Positions 11,073 to 20,471 are shown, counted from the first letter of the stretch. The stretch is DNA of 64,000 nt from Vicinamibacterales bacterium (GCA_041394705.1 JAWKHS010000005.1:358625-422624); one strand, 5' to 3'. Program-made: numbers and translations. The notes: a model not told the origin generated them from the sequence alone.

Positions 11073-11903
11073 ATGCCGCCGTCAACACCTCGCCCGCGTG
11101 GTCGTGCCGTTGTCGTGCTGGCGGCACTGGTCGCGCTGGTGCTGGCGGCCGTCGGCGTGTCTGTCCCCCTGGGAGACGACTATCCGCCGGCGGCGACGGT
11201 CGACACGAGCCGGCACGCCGTGGTGGCCGTGTTCGGCGCGACCGGCCTGGTCGGCGAGGGCGTCTTCGAAGCCCTGGTGCGCGATCCCGACGTCCGCATG
11301 GTGCACGTGGTGACGCGCCGGCGAACGCCCGCCATCGACGCCGCCGCAGCCGACGGGCGGGCAACCGTGTGGGTCCACACGGACTATCTCGACTACGCGC
11401 CGCTGGCATCCATGCTGGCCGACGTGGACGCCGTGTACTGGGCGCTGGGGACCAGCGCCTTCAACGTGTCCGACGAGGAGTACTCGCAGATCCACGTGGA
11501 CTTCCCCGTGCGGTTCGTGGCGGCGTGGCTCGCGGCGCGGGGCCGCGAGGCGCCGCGCTCCTTCCATCTCGTGAGCGGTAGCGGCGCCTCGGACGGCAGC
11601 TGGTTTCACTGGGCACGCGAGAAGGCCCGCGCGGAACGTACGCTCGTTCACGAGGCGGCTGGCACCGGCCTGCGGATCGTGTCCTACCGTCCGGCCGGCG
11701 TCCTGCGCGAAGGCGGGCGGGCGCGATGGTACACGGCGCCGTTCTGGCTGCTCCGTCCGCTCAAGCGCGCCGTCGAGCCCACGGCCATCGGCCAGGCCAT
11801 GCTCGAAGTGACCGCGCGGGGATCCGACGTGCCGGGCGGCATCCTCGAGACTCGCGACCTGCTGCGGTTCGCCAACGGCTACCGCGTGCGTCGGGGCCGA
11901 TGA
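11073..11903 (+). CDS. NAD(P)-binding Rossmann-fold protein with N-terminal anchor
   Basis: 276 residues. Residues 8-30 form a hydrophobic anchor or signal (VVVLAALVALVLAAVGVSV). A Rossmann fold follows with nucleotide-binding GATGLVGEG near residue 53, the atypical short-chain dehydrogenase motif of the HTATIP2/YbjT-like group. No clear YxxxK catalytic pair is visible, although FHWAREKARAE is a helix at the equivalent place. Annotated relatives are called NAD-dependent epimerase/dehydratase, but function is unproven. The N-terminal membrane segment is unusual for this cytosolic family. The longer open frame reaching back into the MBL gene was rejected because that part is a shadow. Confidence 0.75.
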   Translation: MPPSTPRPRGRAVVVLAALVALVLAAVGVSVPLGDDYPPAATVDTSRHAVVAVFGATGLVGEGVFEALVRDPDVRMVHVVTRRRTPAIDAAAADGRATVWVHTDYLDYAPLASMLADVDAVYWALGTSAFNVSDEEYSQIHVDFPVRFVAAWLAARGREAPRSFHLVSGSGASDGSWFHWAREKARAERTLVHEAAGTGLRIVSYRPAGVLREGGRARWYTAPFWLLRPLKRAVEPTAIGQAMLEVTARGSDVPGGILETRDLLRFANGYRVRRGR

Positions 11904-12013
11904 CCGCCAGGGCGAGAAGACGACGTCGACGTCCGCAGGATGCACTGCGGTGAGACGCCGCCCACGTCCGCCGGTCCCGCGCCAGGGTCTCTCGACACGC
12001 GCTACCATTCGAC

Positions 12014-12251
12014 ATGGCTGAAGAGCGTCCACCGAAGGCGCACATGCGCATCGGCGGTGCCGTGTTCATCCTGATCGGCGTGCTGATGATGGCCGAGGGC
12101 ATTCAGCACACCGTCTCTGGAGCAACGATTCCGGCGACGACGGTGGACCGAGGAGTCGAGCGGGCCGGAACAGACCGTCTTCGGCGGAATCGCGGTGGCG
12201 CTCGGCGTGTTCACGTTCCGGCTGGCGAATCGCGACGAGCCGACCGAGTAG
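12014..12251 (+). pseudogene. Small two-helix membrane protein with one frameshift
   Basis: The first frame (ATG at 12014; TACCAT box 5 nt upstream) encodes MAEERPPKAH followed by a hydrophobic helix (IGGAVFILIGVLMMAEGI). After a one-base break near 12140-12150 another frame continues WTEESSGPEQTVFGG and a second helix (IAVALGVFTFRLA), stopping at 12251. Joined, the product would be ~79 residues with two membrane helices, a sensible small inner-membrane protein. Without the repair the first frame runs into Arg-rich nonsense to 12316. I do not recognise the family. An assembly indel is as likely as a real mutation. Confidence 0.6.
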
Positions 12252-12299
12252 CTGTCCCCCGAGATTGGTCGCGGTCACACGGCGCGGCGTGCCGCCGGA

Positions 12300-12713
12300 T
12301 CACCGTCGGCGCTTGATGCGCGGCGCCAGATTCTCGTGACGCAGGCCAGTGACGCGGGCGATGGCGTCGTAGTCGCGATCGCAGTGCACGACCGTGAGAT
12401 CGCGAGCCAGCGCCGAGGCGGCCACCAGGCAGTCGACCGACGACCGCACCGTGAGGCCCAGTCGCCGCGCCTGGCGGTAGATCTGCGTGGCGCGGTCGAT
12501 GACGTCCAGTCCGAGTGGATCGTCCACCCTCGGCCACGCCAGCATCGACTCGCGGATGTCGGCGAAGGCGCGGTCGTCGGGAATACCCTGCAGGACCTCC
12601 TGAATCACCGGCAGGCACGTGACGATCTCGCCCGCGCCGCGCAGGTCGTCGAGGGTCAGGCGTTGAGGACGCCGAAGGAGCTCAATCCAGGCGGACGTGT
12701 CAACGAGCCGCAC
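12300..12713 (-). CDS. vapC: VapC-type PIN-domain ribonuclease toxin
   Basis: 137 residues of PIN-domain type. The N-terminal VDTSAWIELL supplies Asp5; further acidic residues are in VIQEVLQG (Glu), SVDCLVAASAL (Asp) and HCDRDYDAIA (Asp), the usual metal-binding set for RNA cleavage. Family members cleave tRNA or rRNA when released from their antitoxin. The start overlaps the 3' end of the upstream vapB-like gene by 14 bp, the classical VapBC arrangement, so translational coupling and autoregulation by the complex are expected. All catalytic acids are present, so the toxin looks intact. Confidence 0.9.
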   Translation of the reverse strand: MRLVDTSAWIELLRRPQRLTLDDLRGAGEIVTCLPVIQEVLQGIPDDRAFADIRESMLAWPRVDDPLGLDVIDRATQIYRQARRLGLTVRSSVDCLVAASALARDLTVVHCDRDYDAIARVTGLRHENLAPRIKRRR

Positions 12714-12957
12714 GGCGCTTCCTGGGACGGTACACGCCCGGCGTCTCCCGGACCGAGGGCGACTGGTCGCGGCGCATCTCGGCGAGATCCCCCTGCCACA
12801 CGCCCGATCCGGCGTACCGGTCGATGCGCTGCGCCTTGGCCCGCTGCACCAGTTCCGTCAACGCTCGCTCGATGGTGCGCGCGTAGGTCTTCTCGCCGCT
12901 CACGCGGACTGCGTCCTCGAGCAGCTGCTCATCAAGCACAACATTCGTGCGTTTCAT
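12700..12957 (-). CDS. vapB: VapB-type antitoxin
   Basis: 85 residues. The N-terminus MKRTNVVLDEQLLEDAVRVSG is a ribbon-helix-helix DNA-binding start of the DUF2191/VapB type; the C-terminal Arg-rich half would bind the toxin. The first in-frame codon at 12963 would add only two residues; the ATG at 12957 is chosen because the family begins MKRTN/MRTTL. It precedes vapC with a 14-bp overlap. It probably represses its own promoter, which would lie between 12958 and the divergent sulfite-oxidase-like gene at 13216. Confidence 0.88.
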   Translation of the reverse strand: MKRTNVVLDEQLLEDAVRVSGEKTYARTIERALTELVQRAKAQRIDRYAGSGVWQGDLAEMRRDQSPSVRETPGVYRPRKRRAAR

Positions 12958-13215
12958 ACACACACGTTAGCACGGTGCCGCCGGACGCGCCTGATGCCGG
13001 CGCGCACGGCGTTCGGTCGATCAGAATGGGACGCGCAGGATCGCCGGCCGCCGTGGGATGGATGGTCGCGCGTCTCGGGGTGCCAAGACGCTCGCCGACG
13101 CGGCAGCCGTCGAGCTGGCGTGCCCGGATCTTGTCGCCGAACGACGGACACGGACAATAAGATTGCCGGGTCGCCGGCACGCGCGCCCGCGGCGTTCCGT
13201 TCTCCGAGGTGAGCC

Positions 13216-13926
13216 ATGGCCATCACACGGCGCGACGCGATCGTTCTCTCCGGTTCGACTCTCGCGGGTCTCTCGCTCGGCTCGGTCCGGACGGCGGAGG
13301 CGCAAGCCGCCCAGGCGCCGTGGCCCGACAGCCTCGTCGAGCGCCCGCTGCGCGCGGGATTCCCCGCCGCGCTGCCGCTGAACCCTGACGGCTCGGCGCC
13401 CGAGCACGCAGCCAGCGAGGCCGGCCCGATTACCGACCCGCTGATGTGGCGGACGCCGAACCGGCAGGCGCCGGAGATCGAGTACGACTACCGCAAGCTG
13501 AAGGTGAAGGTGGACACCCGCGGCCTGGGCACACTGGCCGGCACGCTGCAGTTCCAGGACCTGGAGAAGCTGCCGCGCGTGTCGCACACGTTCCTGCTGC
13601 AGTGCGGGGCCGCCAATCCGCGCGGCGTGGTGACGTGGACGGGTGTCCGCTTCGCCGACTTCGCCGACACGCTGGGCCTGGTGCCGGGCGTGCACTACTG
13701 CCGCTTCGTGGCCTCCGACCGCGCGTACGTGGACGAGCCACTGAGCGTCGTCCGCCATCCGCAAGTGATGCTGGCGTGGCTCATGAACGACGAGCCGATT
13801 CCGCCGCGGCACGGCGCGCCGCTGCGGCTGGTCGTGCCGTTCCGGTACGGGCAGCGCAGCATCAAGGCGATCACTGAGATGGTCTTCGGCACGCCGGGTT
13901 TGCCGATGCCGCCCCTGCCGGGCTGA
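13216..13926 (+). CDS. Tat-exported molybdopterin oxidoreductase, sulfite-oxidase fold
   Basis: 236 residues. A twin-arginine signal (ITRRDAIVLSGS, residues 3-14) marks folded export with cofactor. The body is the oxidoreductase molybdopterin-binding domain (PF00174 type): FLLQCGAANPRG places the molybdenum-ligand Cys at residue 130, and W(T)GVRFADFADTLG and PLRLVVPFRYGQRSIK match the cofactor-binding and C-terminal conserved segments. The protein is short (no dimerisation domain) compared with YedY/MsrP or SorA. It could oxidise sulfite or reduce methionine sulfoxide; sequence alone does not decide. It is a single gene between VapBC and an MFS transporter. Confidence 0.85.
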   Translation: MAITRRDAIVLSGSTLAGLSLGSVRTAEAQAAQAPWPDSLVERPLRAGFPAALPLNPDGSAPEHAASEAGPITDPLMWRTPNRQAPEIEYDYRKLKVKVDTRGLGTLAGTLQFQDLEKLPRVSHTFLLQCGAANPRGVVTWTGVRFADFADTLGLVPGVHYCRFVASDRAYVDEPLSVVRHPQVMLAWLMNDEPIPPRHGAPLRLVVPFRYGQRSIKAITEMVFGTPGLPMPPLPG

Positions 13927-14016
13927 TCGCGGGCGCCGTCCGCGACCGGCCGCCCCAGCCAGAGCCCCTGCGAGGGTCGGGCCATGGTCGGGGCGGCCCA
14001 CCCGTAGACCCGCGCG

Positions 14017-15588
14017 ATGTCCACGTTCGTCCGGACACCCTGTGACACCGGCGCCGTGCAAGGTAGGCCCTGCGCGCGGACGATCCCGTCCGGGCCCTGG
14101 ACGCTCGCCGTCGCCATCCTCGGCTCGAGCATGGCGTTCGTGGACGGCACGGTGACGACCGTCGCGCTCCCGGCGATGGCCGACGAGTTGTCGGCCACCG
14201 CGGCCCAGTTGCAGTGGGTGGTGGAGGCGTACTCGCTGGTCCTGTCGTCGCTCGTGCTGGTCGGTGGCTCACTCGGCGATCAGATGGGACGGGCACGCAC
14301 GTTCGCGGCCGGCGTCGCGATCGTCACCATGGCCTCGGCGGGCTGCGGCCTGGCGCCGACGATGGGCGTCCTGATCGGGCTGCGCGCGATCCAGGGCCTG
14401 GGCGCCGCCCTGCTGGTCCCGGGCAGCCTGGCGCTCATCAGCGACGCGTACGCCGAGGACGAGCGCGGCCGCGCGATCGGCACGTGGTCGGCCTTCAGCG
14501 GCATCGCGGCTGCCATCGGTCCGGTCGTCGGCGGCTGGTTCGTGGAGCACCAGTCGTGGCGCTGGGCCTTCTACATCAACGTCCCGGTGGGCGTGCTCGT
14601 GCTGTCGATGGTCGCCCGCCTGCCCCGGCCGGCGGGCCGGCGTCCGCTCGCCGTCGATTGGACGGGGGCCGCCCTCACCAGTCTGGGACTCGCGGCCATC
14701 GTGTACGCGCTGGTGGATGGGTCGGAGCGCGGCTGGACGCACGCGAGCACGTGGAGCCTGCTGGCGGCTGGAGTGCTCTGCCTGGCGCTGTTCGTCCGCG
14801 TCGAGCGGCGGGCCGCAGCGCCCATGCTGCCGCTCGAACTCTTCCGGTCGCCCACGTTCGCGGGCGCCAACCTCCTGACCTTCCTGCTCTATGCCGCGCT
14901 GGGCGGCGCGCTCTTCTTCCTGCCCCTGTACCTGATCCAGGTTCGCGGCTACGCCGCGACGGAAGCGGGCGCGGCGCTCCTGCCGTTCATCGCCCTCATG
15001 TTCGCGCTGTCGCGATGGATGGGCGGGCTGGTGGCGCGCACTGGCGCGAGGCTGCCGCTGACGGTCGGGCCCCTCATCGCGGCCGCGGGATTCGCCGCGC
15101 TCGCGGTGCCTGGGCTGAGCGGGTCGTACTGGACCGCGATCCTGCCGGGCGTCGCCGTGCTCGGTCTGGGCATGGCGGTGACGGTCGCGCCGCTCACGAC
15201 CGCCGTGATGTCGTCGGTGCCTGAGGCGCGGTCGGGTGTGGCGGCCGGTGTGAACAACGCCGTGGCCAGAACCGCGGGCGCCCTCGCCATCGCGGCCTTC
15301 GGCGCCGTGGTGGGCGGGGTGTTCGGCCGTGAGCTACAGTCCCGAGTGGATGCCCGGCCGGTGCCCGCCGCGGCGCGTCAGGTGCTGCTGGACCAGACCA
15401 CGAAGTGGGCGGCCGCCGAAGTGCCCGCCCTGGGGGACCCGGAGCTGGAAGCGGCGCTCAGGAGAGACGTAGATGAGGCGTTTTTGGCGGGCTACCGGAC
15501 CGTGATGGGCCTTGCCGCCGTCCTCGCGCTTGCCAGCGCCGGCAGTGCAGCGGCGTTCGTCCGCCCGCCGCGGTCACCTGAGGCGTGA
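14017..15588 (+). CDS. MFS drug-efflux transporter, DHA2 (EmrB/QacA) family
   Basis: 523 residues with about 14 predicted membrane helices. The N-terminal helix contains the DHA2 motif SSMAFVDGTVTTVALPAM (Asp in TM1). Motif A is GGSLGDQMGRAR and motif C-like GSLALISDAY and SGIAAAIGPVVGGWFVE follow, all typical of proton-coupled multidrug exporters of the EmrB/QacA group. Inner membrane. No adaptor (EmrA) gene is adjacent, so it probably works alone as in QacA. Start ATG at 14017 lies 90 bp after the sulfite-oxidase-fold gene. Substrate range unknown. Confidence 0.92.
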   Translation: MSTFVRTPCDTGAVQGRPCARTIPSGPWTLAVAILGSSMAFVDGTVTTVALPAMADELSATAAQLQWVVEAYSLVLSSLVLVGGSLGDQMGRARTFAAGVAIVTMASAGCGLAPTMGVLIGLRAIQGLGAALLVPGSLALISDAYAEDERGRAIGTWSAFSGIAAAIGPVVGGWFVEHQSWRWAFYINVPVGVLVLSMVARLPRPAGRRPLAVDWTGAALTSLGLAAIVYALVDGSERGWTHASTWSLLAAGVLCLALFVRVERRAAAPMLPLELFRSPTFAGANLLTFLLYAALGGALFFLPLYLIQVRGYAATEAGAALLPFIALMFALSRWMGGLVARTGARLPLTVGPLIAAAGFAALAVPGLSGSYWTAILPGVAVLGLGMAVTVAPLTTAVMSSVPEARSGVAAGVNNAVARTAGALAIAAFGAVVGGVFGRELQSRVDARPVPAAARQVLLDQTTKWAAAEVPALGDPELEAALRRDVDEAFLAGYRTVMGLAAVLALASAGSAAAFVRPPRSPEA

Positions 15589-15749
15589 GCGGTGGCGCAC
15601 AAGCGATGCCTGTCTAATGGCGCGCTCTCGCCCTACCGCGCAAAGGCGATGGCCAAGCTGCGAGCTGTCTCGTTAGTAGACCAACGTCTGTCTGGCGGTG
15701 CTACGTCTCGACGCTGCTCCAATGTCGCACCGTGCTCAAGCCGAACCGA

Positions 15750-17270
15750 CTAAAATGGCCCAAGGCCGAGCGCTGCGGTGACTCTCGGGCTCGCGAGAAT
15801 TCTGGCTGCATCAACGCGCACGCCCACATCCAGTCCAAATAGCCTGTTCTTCCACGGCACACGAAACCGGTAGCCGCCTTCTAGAGCCGGCAGCAAAAGC
15901 GCGTCGGCCAGCCCTCCCACCGGTGCCCTGTCATACCGCCAGTAGCGAACGTTCCTCGGATCGTCGGCCAGCTCTTGCGTAACGCGAATCTTGTCAACCC
16001 ACTCGAGGCCGAGGGCTGCGTACCACGACGCCCATCGAGAAAGACTCGGCGTGTACGAGACGTCAATCGACACCGAAGTCGTCTCCAGTCGGCTGCTGTG
16101 GCCGACGGACATGCTTAGTCCGGCCCATCCGCCGACTCGCGGCACTTCTAGCCTCGGCCCACTGAGACGCGGTCCCCAAAACTCACCATTGACACGCGCC
16201 GCCACGCCAAGGTCTCTAATGATTAACGTCTTTCGGTCGCTCGAGTAGAACCCGGACACACCTTTCACGCGGCGCAGCTCGCCGCAGACGTCAAGGATGC
16301 GCGGCTTGCGAGACGGCCTATCCACATTCGAATCGCATCGCCTCACAATGTCCGCATCGAGAGGTATTACTTCATATGTGTGACCGATGTCGTTTCCACG
16401 GTCTTCTGCGAACGCCGGTTGGCATGACACTTGAGCTCTTAGTCGCTCACTCGCTCGCCTCCCTTTTGTCATGAAGCCCCTATAAGCCGGCGGAAACAGA
16501 TCTCCACTACTTGTGACATCACGCACGCCCCACGCTTCGTTGAGATTCCGAGTGGTGTCGAAGCCCGGTGTGTAGAGACCATCCGCGTTCGCGTCTGGCG
16601 CCATGGCATGTTTTCCCTCTTCGACAAATAGAGTCGGAGGCATCGCTACACGATGCCACGCCGACGGCTCAGAGGATATGTCAAGCCAGTTCGAGAACAG
16701 GTCGAGGCCGTGAGCGTGGGATTTGATCGCGACAAGGTATACCGAATAACCGCACGTCGGGTCTGCAGAGGGTGGGTTGACAGCTAGCCGGAACCACGCT
16801 TTTTCAAGATCATACTTGTGGCCTCCGACGCCTGTATCGGTCGGGTAGTAAAAGAAGAAGCCAAGTTCAACAAATCTAAGACCTACAAGGCTAGTCGGTT
16901 CGGTCCACTCCACTGGCACTCGGTCAAATGGGTTGGTCGGAGACGGCGCGCCGACGAGCACCGCATCTACGTAGACCGCGGTACGCCTCGATTTCACGCC
17001 CTCCCAGGGCAGTGCCCACGGCCCTCTGGGATCTGTCACAGGCTCGTCGGGAGAGAGCCACAGGATCGGCGCAACACGCTCGACCAGTTGCCTCAGTGAT
17101 AAGGACGCTTCGTCGGCGCACCATACACGCCCATTGTCGAGTACCGGTCCCCCATCACGGCAGTATGTCGGGTCTTCTGCGGCCGCTGTCGCGGCGCACA
17201 TGGTTAGGAGGCCCACGAGCGCCGACACACGCACGCAGCGACACCTCGATCGCGCCATCAGACTACTCAT
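15750..17270 (-). CDS. Large secreted protein of unknown function, Vps62-like N-terminal region and probable C-terminal barrel
   Basis: 506 residues from the ATG at 17270 (an ATG at 17258 is also possible). A signal peptide ends ...CAATAAAED. Residues ~45-250 contain WLSPDEP, FFYYPTDTG, AIKSHAHGLDL and EEGKHAMAPDANADG. This pattern is faintly reminiscent of Vps62/DUF946-like proteins (LW.HPDE, GKHA), a weak resemblance only. From ~350 on, alternating hydrophobic strands and a terminal Phe (LGLGPF) suggest an outer-membrane barrel. Base composition is lower in GC than flanking chromosome, consistent with transfer. It lies 3' of another secreted unknown on the same strand; the pair may act together. 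No function assigned. Confidence 0.75.
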   Translation of the reverse strand: MSSLMARSRCRCVRVSALVGLLTMCAATAAAEDPTYCRDGGPVLDNGRVWCADEASLSLRQLVERVAPILWLSPDEPVTDPRGPWALPWEGVKSRRTAVYVDAVLVGAPSPTNPFDRVPVEWTEPTSLVGLRFVELGFFFYYPTDTGVGGHKYDLEKAWFRLAVNPPSADPTCGYSVYLVAIKSHAHGLDLFSNWLDISSEPSAWHRVAMPPTLFVEEGKHAMAPDANADGLYTPGFDTTRNLNEAWGVRDVTSSGDLFPPAYRGFMTKGRRASERLRAQVSCQPAFAEDRGNDIGHTYEVIPLDADIVRRCDSNVDRPSRKPRILDVCGELRRVKGVSGFYSSDRKTLIIRDLGVAARVNGEFWGPRLSGPRLEVPRVGGWAGLSMSVGHSSRLETTSVSIDVSYTPSLSRWASWYAALGLEWVDKIRVTQELADDPRNVRYWRYDRAPVGGLADALLLPALEGGYRFRVPWKNRLFGLDVGVRVDAARILASPRVTAALGLGPF

Positions 17271-17515
17271 GCGCGCCCTCCATTCCGGCAACGCCTTTTA
17301 GGTGCGAGGTCGCATTCGTTCACAGAGACATGATGATGGTCGCGTGCTCGCTTGGCTACTTCCGAGGCCATCGGGCGGCACCTGGTCGCGAAGGCAGGGA
17401 TAATGGTGCTTCCTCGGCAAGGGCCCGCCCGTGCGATGGCCTGGCTCTGCAACACCCCAGACGACATCGTTAGCACGCTGAGCCACACGCTGGCCTCCTT
17501 TCGCGGTCGGATAAC

Positions 17516-19108
17516 TCAGCGTCTGGTGATGAACCGATCCAGCTTGACGGTTAAGCCGGCAATGAAGCGGAGGTCATCTGCTCCTCTGCCCGTATTGAGA
17601 TCGAAGCCGAGATAGAGGAACTGTAGGTAGACGCGAGCCTCGACATACGCACGCGTCGCACTGCTGACTTCGAATTCGTCGTCGCTCGGCACGCCGGTGG
17701 CCAGACACCCGCTAGGGTCTTTGAGGCACGCCGTCGCCCCAGGCGTCTTCCCAAGTGCGGATTCGAAGTTCTCGAAGCGGCCGAACGAGGCGTCTACGTA
17801 TGCGGCCGGCGCCCAGCCGTGCCGTGGAGACTCTCCGACGAACTGGTCTTTCTCATACAGAGTTATCCTGGCACCTACGGTCCAGATTTTGAAGAGGTCA
17901 TTGTCGACGTCCCAGAGTCGCAGGGCGCGTTGCGAGTCGGTGACGTTCTGTAGCATGTAGCGGAACACGGGACCCACGCCCCAATGGAAGTCACTGGATT
18001 TGATCGGGAACTTTCCGAAGTTTGTCCCGGCCATAGCCCCGAGCTGGACCTGAGCGGCCTTCTGAGACTGCAGGAACGCAGGAGTGGGCACTTGGACCGC
18101 GGTGACGGCCGAGGAAGGGGCGGCGCCAGCCACAGGTATCGTGGTCAGCCGGACGTTGACGAACGGATCGACATACAGACGATTGTATCCACGGTCCGCC
18201 ACAAGTCGGGCTCGGGCTTCTCGACAGAGCTTCCGCTCTTCCTCGGAGCGAAGTGGCCGTCCGCACGACCCCCACTCGGCCGACCACAGACGCGGCTGGG
18301 CTTCAAGGGCCAAATAAGTAGCAGCCTGACCAAACTGGTCAGACCTGAACTCCGCTGTTGCGAGGTCCTCACTCCGTACGATGTTTACCGGCCCATTGAA
18401 GAAGATGGCTCCGCCGGTGATCCGAGCCCGGAGCGCGGCCAGCACGTTCTCGTCCCGCTCGGTGGTTACCACTTGAGACGGCTTGGCTCCCTCCAGCGCG
18501 GCTAGGGCACACTCGCTGGCTGTGGCAGCGACAGAAGCGGCGGCCCTCCTGACCTCCTCGGCGACGAGGGCTGAACCCTTTCGGACGGCGTCCAGTGTCG
18601 AAGCTCCATTCACCTGGGCCAGGGCCGCGGTGGCCTTGCTCGCGGCATCACCCGCGGTCTTGGCCGCTACGATTGCAGCAGCGGCCGCCTTGCTCGCGGT
18701 CGCCTTCGAAGGATCGGCAACTATCGCGTTAGCCACTGTCGCGGCGGCCGCAGCCGCCGCCTCAGCTGCCGCAACGGCGCCAGCGGCCGCCTTTGTCGCG
18801 GCCGCCGAAGCGGTCTTTAGGCCATCTACAGTCGATGTCGCCGCTTCAGTGGCTTTGGCCAGCGCGCCAGCAGCCTCGGCGGCCCCATTCGCGGCCTTCG
18901 CTGCCGCTTCCGCCTCCTTCGCGGCGGCGCTCGCTTCAGGCTTCGCCACCTCTGCCACGGCCTGCTGCGCTGCCGACGCCTGCTTTAGCGCCAGGGCGAC
19001 GGCATCGTTGACCGTTGTGCCCTGTGCCGCAGCCAATGCCGGTGTCCACACGAACCACATGACTGCCAACTGATGCCATTGGCGCCCGCTTCTCCGGAAT
19101 GTGCCCAT
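17516..19108 (-). CDS. Secreted Ala-rich coiled-coil protein with C-terminal barrel-like domain, unknown function
   Basis: 530 residues. Start chosen at 19108 (signal peptide ending ALAAAQ); an upstream in-frame start at 19195 adds a charged, signal-destroying stretch. Residues ~30-205 are an extreme Ala-rich helical/coiled-coil region with repeated (A)KAA/AEAA units. Residues ~215-310 form a globular linker with four Cys. The last ~200 residues alternate amphipathic strands (FHWGVGPVFRYML, VGARITLYE, AYVDASFGRF, VYLQFLYLGFDLN), like an eight-stranded-type outer-membrane barrel. This resembles a periplasm-spanning stalk joined to a membrane anchor (inference). Family not recognised. Its upstream region is cut by the IS3 element at 19278. 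Confidence 0.75.
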   Translation of the reverse strand: MGTFRRSGRQWHQLAVMWFVWTPALAAAQGTTVNDAVALALKQASAAQQAVAEVAKPEASAAAKEAEAAAKAANGAAEAAGALAKATEAATSTVDGLKTASAAATKAAAGAVAAAEAAAAAAATVANAIVADPSKATASKAAAAAIVAAKTAGDAASKATAALAQVNGASTLDAVRKGSALVAEEVRRAAASVAATASECALAALEGAKPSQVVTTERDENVLAALRARITGGAIFFNGPVNIVRSEDLATAEFRSDQFGQAATYLALEAQPRLWSAEWGSCGRPLRSEEERKLCREARARLVADRGYNRLYVDPFVNVRLTTIPVAGAAPSSAVTAVQVPTPAFLQSQKAAQVQLGAMAGTNFGKFPIKSSDFHWGVGPVFRYMLQNVTDSQRALRLWDVDNDLFKIWTVGARITLYEKDQFVGESPRHGWAPAAYVDASFGRFENFESALGKTPGATACLKDPSGCLATGVPSDDEFEVSSATRAYVEARVYLQFLYLGFDLNTGRGADDLRFIAGLTVKLDRFITRR

Positions 19109-19337
19109 AGCCCCCCGCTCTGGAGCAATAGACGGACGCGAAACAGAAGTTTCGCGGCGCTGACGCTCTCGATTTGGTCGAGGTCGCCGGCACATGCGCA
19201 GCCTAAAGGCCAGATCTCAACCGCATTTCGCGAGGCATCGGCGCGAGGACTTCTACAGCTCCGCGACGCTGTCCTGGCGTAAGCTCCCCCGGTGCCCGAA
19301 CAGTTCTGGGTAGACTGCTCTCGGCGAAGGAGCGGTC

Positions 19338-19604
19338 ATGCGGAAGTCGAAGTTCAGCGAGACGCAGATCGTCGGGATTCTCAAGGACGCGGAGAGCGGC
19401 GTACCCGTCGCCGAGCTGCTCCGCAAGCACGGCGTCAGCAAAGCGACGTTCTTCAAGTGGCGGAGCAAGTATGGGGGCGCGTCGGTGTCAGACGTGAAGC
19501 GTCTCCGCGAGCTCGAGGCAGAGAACGCCAAGTTGAAGCGGATGTACGCCGACCTGGCCCTGGAGAATACCGCGATCAAGGATGTGTTGAACCGAAAGTG
19601 GTGA
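19338..19604 (+). CDS. IS3-family transposase OrfA
   Basis: 88 residues. N-terminal helix-turn-helix of the HTH_8/IS3 type (KFSETQIVGILKDAE ... GVSKATFFKWRSKYGG), followed by a leucine-zipper-like helix (RLRELEAENAKLKRMYADLALE). This protein binds the terminal repeats and, by programmed -1 frameshifting or coupling at the end of the gene (AAAGTGGTGA near 19595-19604), is joined to OrfB to make the active transposase. Length and layout match intact IS3 OrfA proteins. Confidence 0.93.
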   Translation: MRKSKFSETQIVGILKDAESGVPVAELLRKHGVSKATFFKWRSKYGGASVSDVKRLRELEAENAKLKRMYADLALENTAIKDVLNRKW

Positions 19605-20457
19605 GGCCGTCTGCGAGGCGACAGGTGGTCGAGGCGCTGGTGCGCGAGCACCCGCTGTCCATTCGGCAGGCCTGTCGCGTGGTGAGGCTCTCGCGGGCGG
19701 CGTACTACGACCCACCAGTGCCGGCCAGTCGCCGGGATGCGGCAGTGATCGCGGGGCTCACCGACGCCGTGGCGCGGTATCCGCGCTGGGGCTTCTGGAA
19801 GCTCTTCGACCGGCTCCGCGCGGAAGGGCGCCCGTGGAATCACAAGCGCGTGCATCGCGTGTACTGCGCGCTCCGGCTGAATCTGCCGCGGCGAACGACC
19901 CGCCGGGTGCCGCGCCGGATTCGCCAGCCCCTGGTCGCGCCGCCGATGTTGAATCAGACCTGGGCGCTCGACTTCATGACCGAGACGCTCTACGACGGCC
20001 GGCGCGTCCGGCTCTTGACCGTCCTCGATGAAGGCAACCGCGAGTGCCTGGAGGTCGGCATGGCCGTCTCTCTGCCCAGTCGGCGGGTCGTCCGCGTCCT
20101 CAACGAGCTCGTGGCCCTGCATCGCCGGCCCTCAGCCGTGCGCGTGGACAACGGGCCCGAATTCACGGCGCAGCCCTTCGTCGACTGGTGCGCGGAGCAC
20201 CAGGTCGCCACGCACTACATCGAGCCGGGCAAGCCGGATCAGAACGCCTACATCGAACGCTTCAATCGGAGCTATCGCACCGAGGTGCTCAACGCGCACC
20301 TCTTTGATCCATCTCGGAGCTGCGCGCGCTCACGACTGCGTGGCTCCGGGTTTACAACGCCGAGCGGCCCCATGACAGCCTCGGGCGGGTGCCGCCGCTG
20401 ACCTTTCTCCCGAGGCCTTCATCAGCCGAACAGTCTCCCTGGGAACGGTCTGCTTGA
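19598..20457 (+). pseudogene. IS3-family transposase OrfB (DDE integrase), frameshifted near the 3' end
   Basis: Overlaps the end of OrfA. The integrase core is complete: first Asp in WALDFMTETL, second Asp in RVDNGPEFTA, Glu in DQNAYIERFNRSYR, i.e. the DDE triad. Just after NAHLFD (about 20305) one base is missing. The original frame runs to a premature stop at 20401, while the normal C-terminus (LRALTTAWLRVYNAERPHDSL) continues in the next frame to the TGA at 20457, just inside the right terminal repeat. The triad precedes the break, but loss of the conserved PHDSLG tail would probably inactivate it. An assembly indel is an alternative. Confidence 0.88.
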
Positions 20458-20471
20458 CAGGGGAGCTTACG

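Larger units (their letters stand above)
19278..20471 (+). mobile_element. IS3-family insertion sequence
   Basis: The element is bounded by perfect 12-bp inverted repeats, CGTAAGCTCCCC at 19278-19289 and its complement at 20460-20471 (13 bp if one flanking base on each side is counted), with further imperfect similarity inside. It encodes the two overlapping frames typical of IS3: a small helix-turn-helix OrfA and a DDE integrase OrfB. No convincing short target duplication is seen; the 7-mer GTCCTGG occurs just outside both ends, but on the right it is offset by 4 bp. OrfB carries a frame break, so this copy may be inactive. Confidence 0.88.

Noticed and set aside
18483..19073. Plus-strand Ala-rich frame opposite the Ala-rich coiled-coil gene
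   Set aside because: Complement of an Ala-codon-rich gene reads as Ala/Ser-rich; signal peptide and barrel region support the minus strand.
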